DNA of 64,000 nucleotides, from the NCBI RefSeq assembly GCF_000516985.1, contig NW_006917099.1:1504685-1568684 (forward strand). The letters run 5' to 3'. This stretch comes from Pestalotiopsis fici W106-1. Its lineage: Eukaryota; Ascomycota; Sordariomycetes; Amphisphaeriales; Sporocadaceae. Position numbers and translations under genes: made by a program. This document shows, piece by piece, positions 45,955 through 55,971 of this stretch. The notes beneath the pieces were generated by a model that was not told the DNA's origin, did no database searches, and was given only the letters and a program-made list of their open reading frames with translations. The stretch's first letter is position 1. The number at the start of each line of letters is the position of its first letter.

Positions 45955-47479
45955 TCATCCTTGCCATTCGGCCTCGATAATGTACCGTATCGCGCCGGGA
46001 GGTTGTCTTGCACCAATGTAATGATATCTCGCATCAGCAGCCGTGAATAAATCGCGCCATTCATGCATCTCGCGTTGGTGCGCATTCAAGAGCTGTTGCA
46101 TTGCAACGTCCATGTTTCTAGTTGGCAACATTTAGCGAGGTGCTGTCCATTTGGTAACAGGGGTGTTTAAGCTTACATGGCTCTGCGCGCATCCACTGTA
46201 TCCAGACTCTCCAGACCTGGGAGGATACGCTCGTGAATTATTATCTTGGCACCCTTTTGCAACGCCGGCACCAATTTTTGCAGAATCTTGATGCAATACT
46301 TATCAGCCCAGTTATGAAAGATGGACTTGAAGTAGTACACGTCTGCCTTGACAGGCTGGGGTGTAAAAAAGTCACTAAAATGACCAGTGGTTAGTAGCTT
46401 CAGTGTCCGTCTAGGGAGACACAACTCACTGTGCCATGAATTCAACCCTATCGGACAGGTCAGCGGGCAGATGTGAAGCGCCTTCGGCAACCGTGTCTGA
46501 GAGGTCCTGAACAAAGCATTTCATTTTGGGAAATCGCTCGGCGATTGATATGGCAACACTTCCGTGAGAACCGCCGACATCAACCATGGTCCTGAGATCC
46601 GCCCAAGGGTAATTGTCAAGTAGGCCGTCTGATGTTGGGTCGGGCTTGGACAAATACAGACCAAATCGAGCCGCCCGCTCGGGATTGTCGGCAAAAATGT
46701 CAAACATTCCTTTGTCGCTATTATTGGCGAGCGAAAATCCCTTGAAAGAAGATGAGTCAACAATGTCAAGCATCTCGTACTACTGCAACTCACTGTTTCG
46801 TTGCTCTCTTCAGAATTGGGCCATTTCTCCATGGCATCAGCCATCTATGGCCCTAGTTAGCCAATCCTCGACAATCGCATACTGGTTCTTCACTATACCT
46901 TGACACCAGCCGGCCAAAACTCATCGAGCTCAACCCGCAGCGAATTCCTCATCACCTCATCACTTGCCAAGATGGCAGTCAGGGCCGAATGCGTTATGAC
47001 GCCGGGTGACTTCTCTTGAAAGAAATAATGATTAATGATTCCATGTCTGACAATACGCCTAACATTTCTGACACTCAATCCCGAGAATTCAGACATGGCC
47101 TCGAACGATGTAGATTCTCCGAGCGGAAACGACTTGTCGAGATTGAAACGGAGAATCGCCTTGACGCTGACATGGTCGGTCCACTAACAAGCAATTAATC
47201 AATGGCCACGGACAAAGTTATAGAATCAGATATCCATACCTGAAATCTGAGTAGCTCTTTCGGGCCTGTCAGCAATGCCTTTAATTCTGAACACGATTCA
47301 ATGACCCGGCTCCTAGCATCTTTAATGTCGGTCGCGTCGTCTGGTATAGGTATGGTTGCAAGTGCATTCTCATTAAAAGATGGTGTCGGTGCTTTGGACG
47401 CGACCAGAAAGTTATTGATTATGGCCGTGTCCCTAGCGATGATTGAGGATAGCACAATAATTCTGTTTGTCGTTGTCAT
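45955..47479 (-). CDS. SAM-dependent O-methyltransferase (intact)
   Basis: About six exons give roughly 400 residues. An N-terminal winged-helix/dimerisation part (STSFEAMSEFSGLSVRNVRR) precedes the SAM site MVDVGGSHGSVAISIAERFP. The acidic residue region is CFVQDLSDTV. The catalytic His sits in YYFKSIFHNWADKYC. The closing KIIIHERILPG and C-terminal WRDLFTAADARYHYIG follow, with the stop at 45957-45955. ATG at 47479 was chosen; an in-frame upstream start (47515) would add 12 residues. Introns are GT-AG. It is an intact counterpart of the dead paralogue at 23932. It lies 18 kb away from the rest of the cluster, so a shared pathway is only possible. Substrate unknown. Confidence 0.85.
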
Positions 47480-48064
47480 TTTTAAACAAGTTTTCGAGAA
47501 AATCGAACCCTTCAAGATGTGAGAAATGAAGAGCTGCAGCAGGGTGAATGGGGCGTCAGACTACAAGTATACAGATGGCCAGCTAATGTCAGCGCCGCAA
47601 TTGCTTACACACGAGCTCCGATAGTAGCTGCAGTCCCATGTCAGCTGGATAAGTTGCCGTGTGGGGTTGCTTGCGTTATGCTCGGCTAATACCGTAGGAT
47701 CGTCGTGCCGTGACATGTTCCGTAGTTCGGTATCCAGTATTATACTGCAACAATGCCTGGACTTCCACCCCTGTCTGGCAAGTGTCCAAATGCAGGGAGG
47801 GTCTAATGGTCCCTTTTCCAAGCTCTGCGCCCCTTCCAAAGCCCATCACCAGCAACATACTAGGTACGTATACTCACATGTAGTATAATGCAGTAACGGG
47901 AATGTGCTCTCAGATATGCATACTATTCATGCAGCTCTAAAGTAGAATAATAAGTCGCAATCGAGTTACCATCATTTCGATACACTGTTGAAAGCTGGTA
48001 TTCATGTCTCTACACTCTCTATTCTCGGCCAACATGACCCCTCTTCCGCAGGAGCTTTCAGAAA
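47480..48064. other. Intergenic, no gene seen
   Basis: Between the O-methyltransferase promoter and the 3' end of the NLR gene. Only short frames. Confidence 0.4.
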
Positions 48065-51000
48065 TTAGAATAAAGTCCAATCCATGTGTGATCCTGAAAA
48101 GGATGGTGAGCTTCCCTTCGAGTCTACCTGATCACCATGATTCAAGACCTGAACGACGGAAGAGTGTCCAACTTGTTCCGCCCAGGCCAAAGGTGTCAAA
48201 CCACATAGATCTCGGCGTCTCTTGTCGGCACCATGATCTAAAAGGAGCTTTACGACGGAATCGTGGCCGTTGTACGCCGCCAGCGTCAATGGCGTCCATC
48301 CGGTCGGCAGGTGACGGTCAACATCAACGCCGGCTTTGAGAAAAGCCCCAACCATGAAAGGTTTTCCACCCGTTAATGCGTAGTACCAAGGTGTTTTCCC
48401 ATCTGCGTTTTGGTGGTCATGATCGGCGCCTTGATCCAATAGGACTTCCACGGTGGAATGGTGTTCTCTTTTTGTTGCAATTGTCAAAGGGGTATCCCAC
48501 GATAAATCATGTCGAAAGTCCACCCGAGCACCTCGGGCGAGAAGTGACTCGACCAGAAAAGAGTGCGCTCCACTGGCTGCATCGTAAAGAGCACTTGTTC
48601 TCAGCTCATCTTTTGCATCAATACCCCTGGCCAACAATCGCTCGACATCTAGCAATAGCCAGGTCCATTCCAATTGTCTGAGATCTTGCAAAAGCTTTTC
48701 GCGTCCCCAGCAATTATAGGCTTCGAGGGCACGATCAATGCAGCCCAGTTTCAAAAGGGTGATTCCCAATGATTGTACCTGTACTGGCTTTTGCAACATG
48801 TGCGCAATAGGAGCCTTCAAAAGCCATTCAAGTGCCTCTGCTTCCTTGCCCTCCCTTAGAAGGCACTGTGTAAGCAGAGCCGCAGTGTCTGGCCAATACT
48901 CGGCATGATGCCGAGTCCCCTCAAGGCCATTCAAATGCTCCAGAATTAGTCGCAGACTGATCCTACATTCATCAATCTTCCCAGAACGCCATAAGATCAG
49001 CGACTTGGACCAGTGCCATTCCAAAATGGCAGGACTCCGGTGCCAGTTTCGTTCAGTGTGCAAGTCGAGTACAAACTGGTTCATTCGTCCGGCGTCCTTG
49101 TTGATATTGTGTCCACTCAACGTTGTTGTATGAATTCCTAACACCAGAACTTTCCATTTCGCCCAGGCGGATCCGCGGTAGAACATTCGCTTCAGCCACC
49201 CGGCATCATCGTTTACCATGTCATTGCTGCAAACGCTTTCTTCCAGCTGACGAGAATAGAACATGGCGTTTTCGCGATCATTGTGAAGTAGCAGGGCTTC
49301 CGTTACTCCGCATAGTGCTCTTTGGATGACGGCTTCAACTTGGGGAGACGAAGGGAGATCTTGAGCAATCTCGAGCGACTCCCGGAACCAGCTAAAGAGA
49401 CTGCACTTGTCCACCTCATGTCGGAGCTGGGTATTGTGGTCCTCCATGATGGCAAGGTACAGGAGACACACGCTCTCGGTAAAGTTTCTGCGTTTCCTGA
49501 CTCGGCGGAGGGCTGTCTCGAGCATTGGCCTAGCCCTCGGGCTGTTTTCGTTTTGGCCGTTCCAAGTTTGTAGGGCCCAGAGAATGATTACCCAGGTAGG
49601 TAAAATTGCTACTGGAACAGACCTCAATGACTCAAGCAGCCTGAATTGAAGAAGCGCAGAAATGTTTGGACGTAGCTGTGCCAGTATTGCGCCATGGTTC
49701 TGCGCTGTGAAATGTACAGTCAAGGCGGTTACCTGTGTGCTCGGCTCAGCGGCGAGACCCGATGCGTGGGTGATGGATGCGTCTTGCTGTGCATATTCAG
49801 TGATACTGCAGTCAAGGTATGCACTTAGCATGCCCACAATCGAAGCCCAAGTCTGATACCGAGGGTCATGCTCGCCAAGCTCCTTTTCCCTTTGACCGAG
49901 TTCGACCTTGATAGCTGCCATCAGAGTCGAGATGGGTATGCGAAAGTCACTCAAGGAGTGCAAAAGATCCAAATACTGGAGGAAAAGATCCCACGAATCC
50001 ATCTCCAAGGTATGAACGACATACTCGACCAAGCCGCAGAATTGTTTGGATGCAATAAAGTCTTCCAGGGCCGAATTTGTGATGACTGACATTGCATTCG
50101 CCAAGAGGACTGGCAGGAATCTCGACGCATAATGAAAAAACGGATAGCTTTCGGGTAAACTGTGCATGCTTTTGTCGTGGATAGGGTAGCCCATCTCCAT
50201 TGAGCTGATATAGTTGAAGCAAGACTCAATCATTGATTTTTGGCTGTCCATACGATCAATTTGAAAGTACAAGACATTGCTGTCTGCCCGACTCCATTGA
50301 TCGACAGGGCGGGTGAGGAACTCTTCAATCGACGCATGAGCAAAGTGAAAATGACCGTTGGACTCGTTGATGAAATCGCCACACGAATCAACAAGTCCTT
50401 CTCTTGTCAAAAGTTCATAGTCGTGAGCACTAGGAATTGCCATTTCCGCCGCACATGCGTAGCTCAGCTCGGCAAGCGTCAACGGTTCTGGCGCTGCGAG
50501 GATCAGAGAGAAAATACGCTTGACTGTTTTCATGGTAACTGATGGTCGCGTTGATGACCCAGCAGAGCGTTTCATCAAACTGTCAAACATTCGATTGTAC
50601 TCCTCGTCAAGGGTCGGTGGCGTATTGCTGAGGATGACTCTCATGGAAGAGGTGCTCAAGGATCGATTCAATTCCTTGAAGACCAAATTTACCCACAAAA
50701 ACATCATTCCTGACTTTGCGTGTAGAGATTCTCGGACCAGATCTTTGGAAAGCTTGACGTGTGACTTGGACGAGCTGTCCAGATGCCATTCAATAAGAGC
50801 GTTTATGTCATCTCGAAGAAAATCTTGACTAATCTTTAGACTCGATGGCGAAGAGGTGATTGCTCTGCTAAGAGATGTTTCGCGACCACATAACAGGATG
50901 TGGATGTTGGTATGAGTCTGTAGCAGGTCGTGAATCGTCAAGAGACTCTGGTCTTCAGGGTCATTCCAGTCTTTTTCGGCCTCGTCTATGCCATCAATGA

Positions 51001-51967
51001 TCATGTATACTTTTGATTCGATCATCCTAACCGTAAAGTCCATGGCAGCTCTCAACGGTCTTTCGTCAGAGGACGAGGCTCCCATCAAAATGGAGGCGAC
51101 TTGCGAAACATTGTCGGCCGAGAGGTATTTGAGCAGCTGCCATAAAATTGTTTTGAGAAGTCCGTTGAATTTGCGCTGGCTTTCACTACCAGCCCAATAG
51201 GAGAAAAAGGTTGAAATTTTGCCCTTGTCCCGAAGTGTATCCGCAATCGAGGCGGATAGAACGGATTTACCGCAACCCTTTGGCCCGTACAAGCAGAATA
51301 ACCTCTGAAATTGATCAGATGGGTCATGCTGGAAACTGTCGACCCAAGTGTTGAGGTGCTTGTCGGACCATATCCAGTCGCATGTTGTGTTGAGCTTTGG
51401 AGGAATAAAGTCTCTGCTAGACGGAGAGAGAGTTTTTTCGAGTTGAAGTAGAAGGTCGGTCTTTGACGTCGACTGACTCAACCCTAGCATTTCATGAGTA
51501 CGGTGCGACATATACAGAGTGCAGGCTAAATGAGTAATACCTTGATGGACCTGGCCAACTATTGCCAGCGTGAGCTCAGCCCTAGTGTCCCTGATGCGCT
51601 CAATGTGCTTCTTGGTGGTCTTGTCGAATCCTGTCAATAAAAGCTTCACTTGCCTCATGAATCGCATGCCACCTTTCTGCGCTGATGTGTTACAATGGGT
51701 GAGTAGTTTATTGAGATTTGTCAAGTCCACGCGGATCTTGTCAAGGTTTGCCTGAAAGTTTGCGACCTGAGATGGGCTGAGCGATGGATAAGTTCCCCGA
51801 ACCTGGACATCTTTGAGAGTGTTTTCCAATCCTTCCAATTGTTGTAACAGTGTGTTCATTTCACCAGCTAGAGATTTCCAATTCTTGAGCTGACTTGCAA
51901 TTTCTGCCGTCTTTTGAATAATCTCGATCAAGCCTGGGAGGCCGGCAATCAGGCCGATGACCTCCAT
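48065..51967 (-). CDS. NLR-like STAND protein: N-terminal helical domain, NACHT, ankyrin repeats
   Basis: A single-exon gene of 1,300 residues. The N-terminal helical domain (MEVIGLIAGLPGLIEIIQKT onward, about 200 residues) resembles the HeLo-like/SesA-type death-linked regions of fungal NLRs. The NACHT NTPase has Walker A as LYGPKGCGKSVLSASI (about residue 255) and Walker B as YMIIDGIDEAE. A long helical middle (TPR-like helices such as ALEWLLKAPIAHML) follows. Four ankyrin repeats close the protein (TSALYDAASGAHSFLVESLL; DTPLTIATKREHHSTVEVLL; KTPWYYALTGG; WTPLTLAAYNGHDSVVKLLL). Fungal NLRs sense non-self and trigger cell death. The start at 51967 was chosen because an upstream in-frame extension would read through an A-run (51986-52004) as Phe. 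No stop or frameshift. Confidence 0.93.
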   Translation of the reverse strand: MEVIGLIAGLPGLIEIIQKTAEIASQLKNWKSLAGEMNTLLQQLEGLENTLKDVQVRGTYPSLSPSQVANFQANLDKIRVDLTNLNKLLTHCNTSAQKGGMRFMRQVKLLLTGFDKTTKKHIERIRDTRAELTLAIVGQVHQGITHLACTLYMSHRTHEMLGLSQSTSKTDLLLQLEKTLSPSSRDFIPPKLNTTCDWIWSDKHLNTWVDSFQHDPSDQFQRLFCLYGPKGCGKSVLSASIADTLRDKGKISTFFSYWAGSESQRKFNGLLKTILWQLLKYLSADNVSQVASILMGASSSDERPLRAAMDFTVRMIESKVYMIIDGIDEAEKDWNDPEDQSLLTIHDLLQTHTNIHILLCGRETSLSRAITSSPSSLKISQDFLRDDINALIEWHLDSSSKSHVKLSKDLVRESLHAKSGMMFLWVNLVFKELNRSLSTSSMRVILSNTPPTLDEEYNRMFDSLMKRSAGSSTRPSVTMKTVKRIFSLILAAPEPLTLAELSYACAAEMAIPSAHDYELLTREGLVDSCGDFINESNGHFHFAHASIEEFLTRPVDQWSRADSNVLYFQIDRMDSQKSMIESCFNYISSMEMGYPIHDKSMHSLPESYPFFHYASRFLPVLLANAMSVITNSALEDFIASKQFCGLVEYVVHTLEMDSWDLFLQYLDLLHSLSDFRIPISTLMAAIKVELGQREKELGEHDPRYQTWASIVGMLSAYLDCSITEYAQQDASITHASGLAAEPSTQVTALTVHFTAQNHGAILAQLRPNISALLQFRLLESLRSVPVAILPTWVIILWALQTWNGQNENSPRARPMLETALRRVRKRRNFTESVCLLYLAIMEDHNTQLRHEVDKCSLFSWFRESLEIAQDLPSSPQVEAVIQRALCGVTEALLLHNDRENAMFYSRQLEESVCSNDMVNDDAGWLKRMFYRGSAWAKWKVLVLGIHTTTLSGHNINKDAGRMNQFVLDLHTERNWHRSPAILEWHWSKSLILWRSGKIDECRISLRLILEHLNGLEGTRHHAEYWPDTAALLTQCLLREGKEAEALEWLLKAPIAHMLQKPVQVQSLGITLLKLGCIDRALEAYNCWGREKLLQDLRQLEWTWLLLDVERLLARGIDAKDELRTSALYDAASGAHSFLVESLLARGARVDFRHDLSWDTPLTIATKREHHSTVEVLLDQGADHDHQNADGKTPWYYALTGGKPFMVGAFLKAGVDVDRHLPTGWTPLTLAAYNGHDSVVKLLLDHGADKRRRDLCGLTPLAWAEQVGHSSVVQVLNHGDQVDSKGSSPSFSGSHMDWTLF

Positions 51968-52635
51968 ATTGCGACAGATAATGGTAAAAAAAAAAAAAAA
52001 AAAAGCTGGGAGGTTGCTTGCCGCTTTCAAACTCAGGACGAAAGTCTTGGCGCCATGGTTGAGGGTCTCATGATGTGCCAGTAAAAGGGTGGAACCAGGC
52101 AGAGAGACGATGGATCCATGGTGTCATGCGAGTGCGCGAAAGAGCCGATGGGCACTCGACATTTAAACCACAGCCATGTTCTTTCGCGCATGATGAAGTC
52201 TGACCAAAGAAGGCATAGCTCAATTGTATGGCTTGTCAATTTTCTGGGGGTGGGCAGAAATCATTGGGTAGATTCTTTTCAGCTGCTGCAGGTGCGCTGG
52301 TAGGCAAAGTCGCAAGGCAGACTGACTGACTTGCTCCTGCTCTGCCCGCTTCAACGCCGTGCTTCGGTATCAGGGCGGCTTGCAGTCGGCGAGAAAAAGC
52401 ATGAGACTACATATCTCAATCAGATGCAAGGCCAATAATTGTTGATTTTATACAAGAATGAAATGATTCTAGCAAATGCAATATAACTTTGAAAAGATTG
52501 ATGATGCGTCTGGGGAGCTTCTTCAGATAGGGCACTTGCGTACCGTCAACTAAGTAATTATTTGCCCAGCTGCCTACTACCTAGTACCCTGACATGGCGC
52601 GCTAGCTAGGTAGACTTACTGCTCGCCAAAAAGTC
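51968..52635. promoter_or_regulatory. NLR promoter and leader with a poly-A run
   Basis: A 19-base A-run (51986-52004) lies 20-40 bases upstream of the NLR start codon. On the coding strand this is a T-run. No gene is supported in the rest. Confidence 0.4.
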
Positions 52636-53442
52636 CTATATTGAATAAATTGCTAGTTTCGGCAGCAAATATTCAAACCACAAACGATATCCTTTCGCAT
52701 TCAAATGAACGTGATCTTCTAAATCGACCTCTATCCGCACACTGTCTGGCGCTCGTATAAAGAAGAGTCGAGGTTCCGTCTTGGCGTCATCATTTATCGA
52801 GGCCACCAAATCTTCCAGCTTAGTGTTTGCCTCATCCACCAATTGATCCGCTACATCTGCACGGTAAAACAGCCCGCTGAGCAGTATCCTTGTTTCGGAT
52901 GCCGAAATGGCCAATATTGTCTCTAGCACAAGTCGCAAAACCTCGACGCTGGCGGCAGGGAGGCCGCGCTTTGGGTGAAGATTGTTGGTCCCCGCATGTA
53001 TGAACCAAAGCTTAATGTCGGGCGGCCTCAGCGCATCCACCAGCCCCGGCAACTGCCGCTCCTCATCGCCGTAAAGACGGTACAAGATGTTTTCGTACTT
53101 GTCACCACCCACGCCGGCATAGAAAACTCCTTCAAGCCTTTGGTATGGACATTCCTTTGTGCGTTCTGATTCGAGATGGGCATCGTCAAGCAGAGAAGCG
53201 GACGGCCAGGGTTCAAGGCTTGTGCATTGACCGGTAGTCTGCATGCGCTCAATCATGGAGTCGCCGAGGAGCACGATCCGGGGGCTCTGGGAGAGGGATT
53301 CAAGAAGCGGTATATGCTCATTTTTGGAGGTAATAAAAGAGCGCTCCTTGAACTTTGAATAACGCTGTATCGACATGCGTTTGGAGCTGGGAGATGAATG
53401 TGCTTGGGCATCAGCGGATAGCGCCGCGTTTGGTGAAGCCAT
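52636..53442 (-). CDS. SGNH/GDSL hydrolase
   Basis: A single-exon gene of 268 residues. The four SGNH blocks are present: VLLGDSMIERM (block I, Ser nucleophile), GVFYAGVGGDKYENIL (block II, Gly), IHAGTNNLHPKRG (block III, Asn) and VDLEDHVHLNAKGY (block V, Asp and His). Esterase or lipase-like hydrolysis is expected, and the platelet-activating-factor acetylhydrolase-like subfamily is the closest by pattern. There is no signal peptide; the N-terminal 45 residues are Ser-rich and polar, so it should act inside the cell. It lies 668 bases upstream of the NLR on the same strand. Confidence 0.88.
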   Translation of the reverse strand: MASPNAALSADAQAHSSPSSKRMSIQRYSKFKERSFITSKNEHIPLLESLSQSPRIVLLGDSMIERMQTTGQCTSLEPWPSASLLDDAHLESERTKECPYQRLEGVFYAGVGGDKYENILYRLYGDEERQLPGLVDALRPPDIKLWFIHAGTNNLHPKRGLPAASVEVLRLVLETILAISASETRILLSGLFYRADVADQLVDEANTKLEDLVASINDDAKTEPRLFFIRAPDSVRIEVDLEDHVHLNAKGYRLWFEYLLPKLAIYSI

Positions 53443-53791
53443 CTTCAGTCAGGCGCTGCTAGGGTACTGAATGGACGTAGCACTTTCAGAGAACTTTTTG
53501 TACGTCCCTTTCTACCTCGTATATACTCGAGCACATGGTTCTCGCAAAATCGCCTTCCTTTTTGCGCATTGCTAATACTCCGCTAGAGAAGCCCGCTGTG
53601 GCACTGCCGAGCGTGCAGTGAGTGGGTCTTTGAGAATGGCGTTGACTCACCGGCATAGAGTACAAGGGTTCAAGCAGGCTGAGCAAGCAGTGGTCCACAG
53701 CAGGTAATTCGTAACCAAGTAAATGGCAGTGAATGCACAATAGTCGTGATAGTCAAAGGATTGAGAGACTTAGTTATTCACCCATATATCC
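53443..53791. other. Intergenic, no gene seen
   Basis: SGNH promoter and the 3' side of the next gene. Confidence 0.35.
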
Positions 53792-55692
53792 TCAAGGCCC
53801 GTCCAATCTGTCTACTAATTCTTGCAAAGGGCAGACGATATCGCTATAAATAGCGCTTTGGAGTTCCACCTTGCCGAGGTCGTGCCCGTAACCAAACTCG
53901 CACTGCATGCATTTCCGAACTATGCGACCATATTTTTTACCAAGCCCGATATTCTCTTGTGCAACTCTCAATGCTGTTGCAATATCGTCGCGGTCGCCAT
54001 TCAATCGCATTTGCGACATTGGAGCCCAGTGGCCTATCTCGAGCAGTGCTATCCCCAGGCTGAACAAGGTCATGTTGCATATATCGTAATTATCTCTTCC
54101 GTAGCCGTCGGTTCTGTCAGAGGGAATGGATTTTCCCTTGTCCCTGTGGACCCGTCTTTCGAGCGTAGTCGTCGTCGAGTCGGTATCATTGTGGCTCAAC
54201 AGGCGAGATCGTAAAAACAGGTCGAGGTCCAGGTTCTGGTGATTTGGCCCTGTCGTTTCAAATAAAAGATCAGATGTCGTCCAAAGTTCCCTGAGCCATG
54301 GTGTTGAGTGACTCTGTAGTACCGCGTAGACCAGCTGAATAGCCAACCTGAGTTGGCCTGGCATAGTCACTCGAGTCGCTGGGGCGTTCTTGAACAGGTC
54401 CTGCAAGCTTTTCCTTCGATGGTATGAATCTGGAGAATAGCCATCCGTGTGCCTGGTTATATAGAATGAACGCTCGCAAGGTGATTCTTGGTAAAGATAC
54501 GCGAGATAGTCCGTGTGTTGTCGTGTCGAGTACCGCATCGTAGACTCTAGATACGCGCATGCATTGTCTACTGCCGAGAGGCTAATTAGATTTCTTTGCT
54601 CTGGCGGCACTGGGCACGATTCTGTACTGTGTCGCTCAGGTTCGGGCTCCGCGAACTGTACCCGTCTTGTACTTTTCGGGACATGGGCCGTCCCAGTTTT
54701 GGACACCCATTCCGGATGTGGGAGGCACGATTGCAGGATCAATCTAAGAAAAGTGTGATCCTCGATACTGTTAATTCGATTAGTAAATGCGAAAACTGTG
54801 GTGAAATTGATAACAATGAGCATACTCGGTGCCGTGGCAATATACAATTGCAACCTCAAGTCGTGAGCTCTTCTGACCTGGACTTCTAGTGCTGGTTTCT
54901 AGGGCTGTATAGTGATCGGTATGCTTGTCATCCTGGCAGGAGAATGCTGAACTTAATGCGAAATATGCATCTTTGGACAATTCGCGGACTGGCGATATCC
55001 AACTCGGCAGCGACGGCCTGTTTGGAAGAGGTGTCGCGTGCTTGAAAGGTTTTGCTGTGTGTAGATCATCCAACTGACGCCGTATGGCTTGAAGGTTGCA
55101 ATTGTGGCGTCTGATTTGATCCAACTGCTTTTCATATGAAGAAAGGTTGAATCCAACTTCAAGACGTGTCTTTAGACGCTTAAAAGTTGCTCTCAAGGAC
55201 TCGTGCTAGTTAAGCATTGAAAGATATATTATCAATTACTGGCGGTGGAACGATGGAGAAGATTTGGCGTTCGCTTTGACTTACCACTTGCTTTTCCTCG
55301 CGGACAATGGCAAACGTGCTCAATTCCGATTGAAGCAGTTGCTGTGAAAGACGTATTGCTTTTATGATCTCAATTGACTGTTCATAACTCTGAGACATTC
55401 GCGATTGAATGCGGATCTCAAGGGCGCCATCATGATAAGTCGGATTATCAAAGTCCCTGGTCATCTCTTGTAGTGATTGCGTGCTTGCCATTGATGGTCG
55501 CAGGAGGAGTTCGCACTCGTTGATGAAAATTTGTTCCTGTGTTCGAAGATTCACATCGAGGTCTTTCAGTTGTTTGGCGCAGGCTTTTGCCACCTTCATA
55601 GCCTTACATAAAGTGCCAAATCCTTTTACAACTTCAACAACTATAGGCACTAGGCCAATTGCCGCCGAGGCTATTCCTAATATTTCCGCCAT
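53792..55692 (-). CDS. DUF7580-like protein (NLR/HET-associated helical protein)
   Basis: Exon 1 starts MAEILGIASAAIGLVPIVVE, a common start of fungal NLR and HET-linked helical N-termini, and runs to REEKQV. After a GT-AG intron the next exon (ATFKRLKTRLEVGFNLSSYE) continues the coiled helices. The C-terminal part (54750-53792) has the family pattern: RLAIQLVYAVLQSHSTPWLRE, then FSLGIALLEIGHWAPM, and YGRIVRKCMQCEFGYGHDL with LQSAIYSDIVCPLQELVD. The junction between middle and C-terminal exons (about 54860-54730) could not be fixed; a small intron or an indel there is possible. The C-terminal part looks like a degenerate kinase-like fold, but that is inference. The role is probably in self/non-self signalling. 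Confidence 0.7.
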
Positions 55693-55971
55693 GGAGAATG
55701 TAATGTAATGAAACACGTCAAGTGTGTGGTGATGATCAGGACGAGCCTGACCACGTCTGAGCGCCGTGGGGTCCAATTTGCTCGCTTAATCACAGCTGAC
55801 GTGCAGGGCGGGGTAAATGAAGCAAGACGTACATCTCGCACTCCACTGGGAATCAGAGCCTACGGGTCGGAAGGAAATATTCTTACATAGTGCTCCGATA
55901 CATATCGTGGGTTCAATCACGGTCTCATGCCAATCCAGCACATTGGCAAGAGACAGTGCCTCTGATTCGAA

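Noticed and set aside
51968..52030. N-terminal poly-Phe extension of the NLR
   Set aside because: It comes from an alternative start upstream of an A-run; the family-like N-terminus begins at the ATG at 51967.
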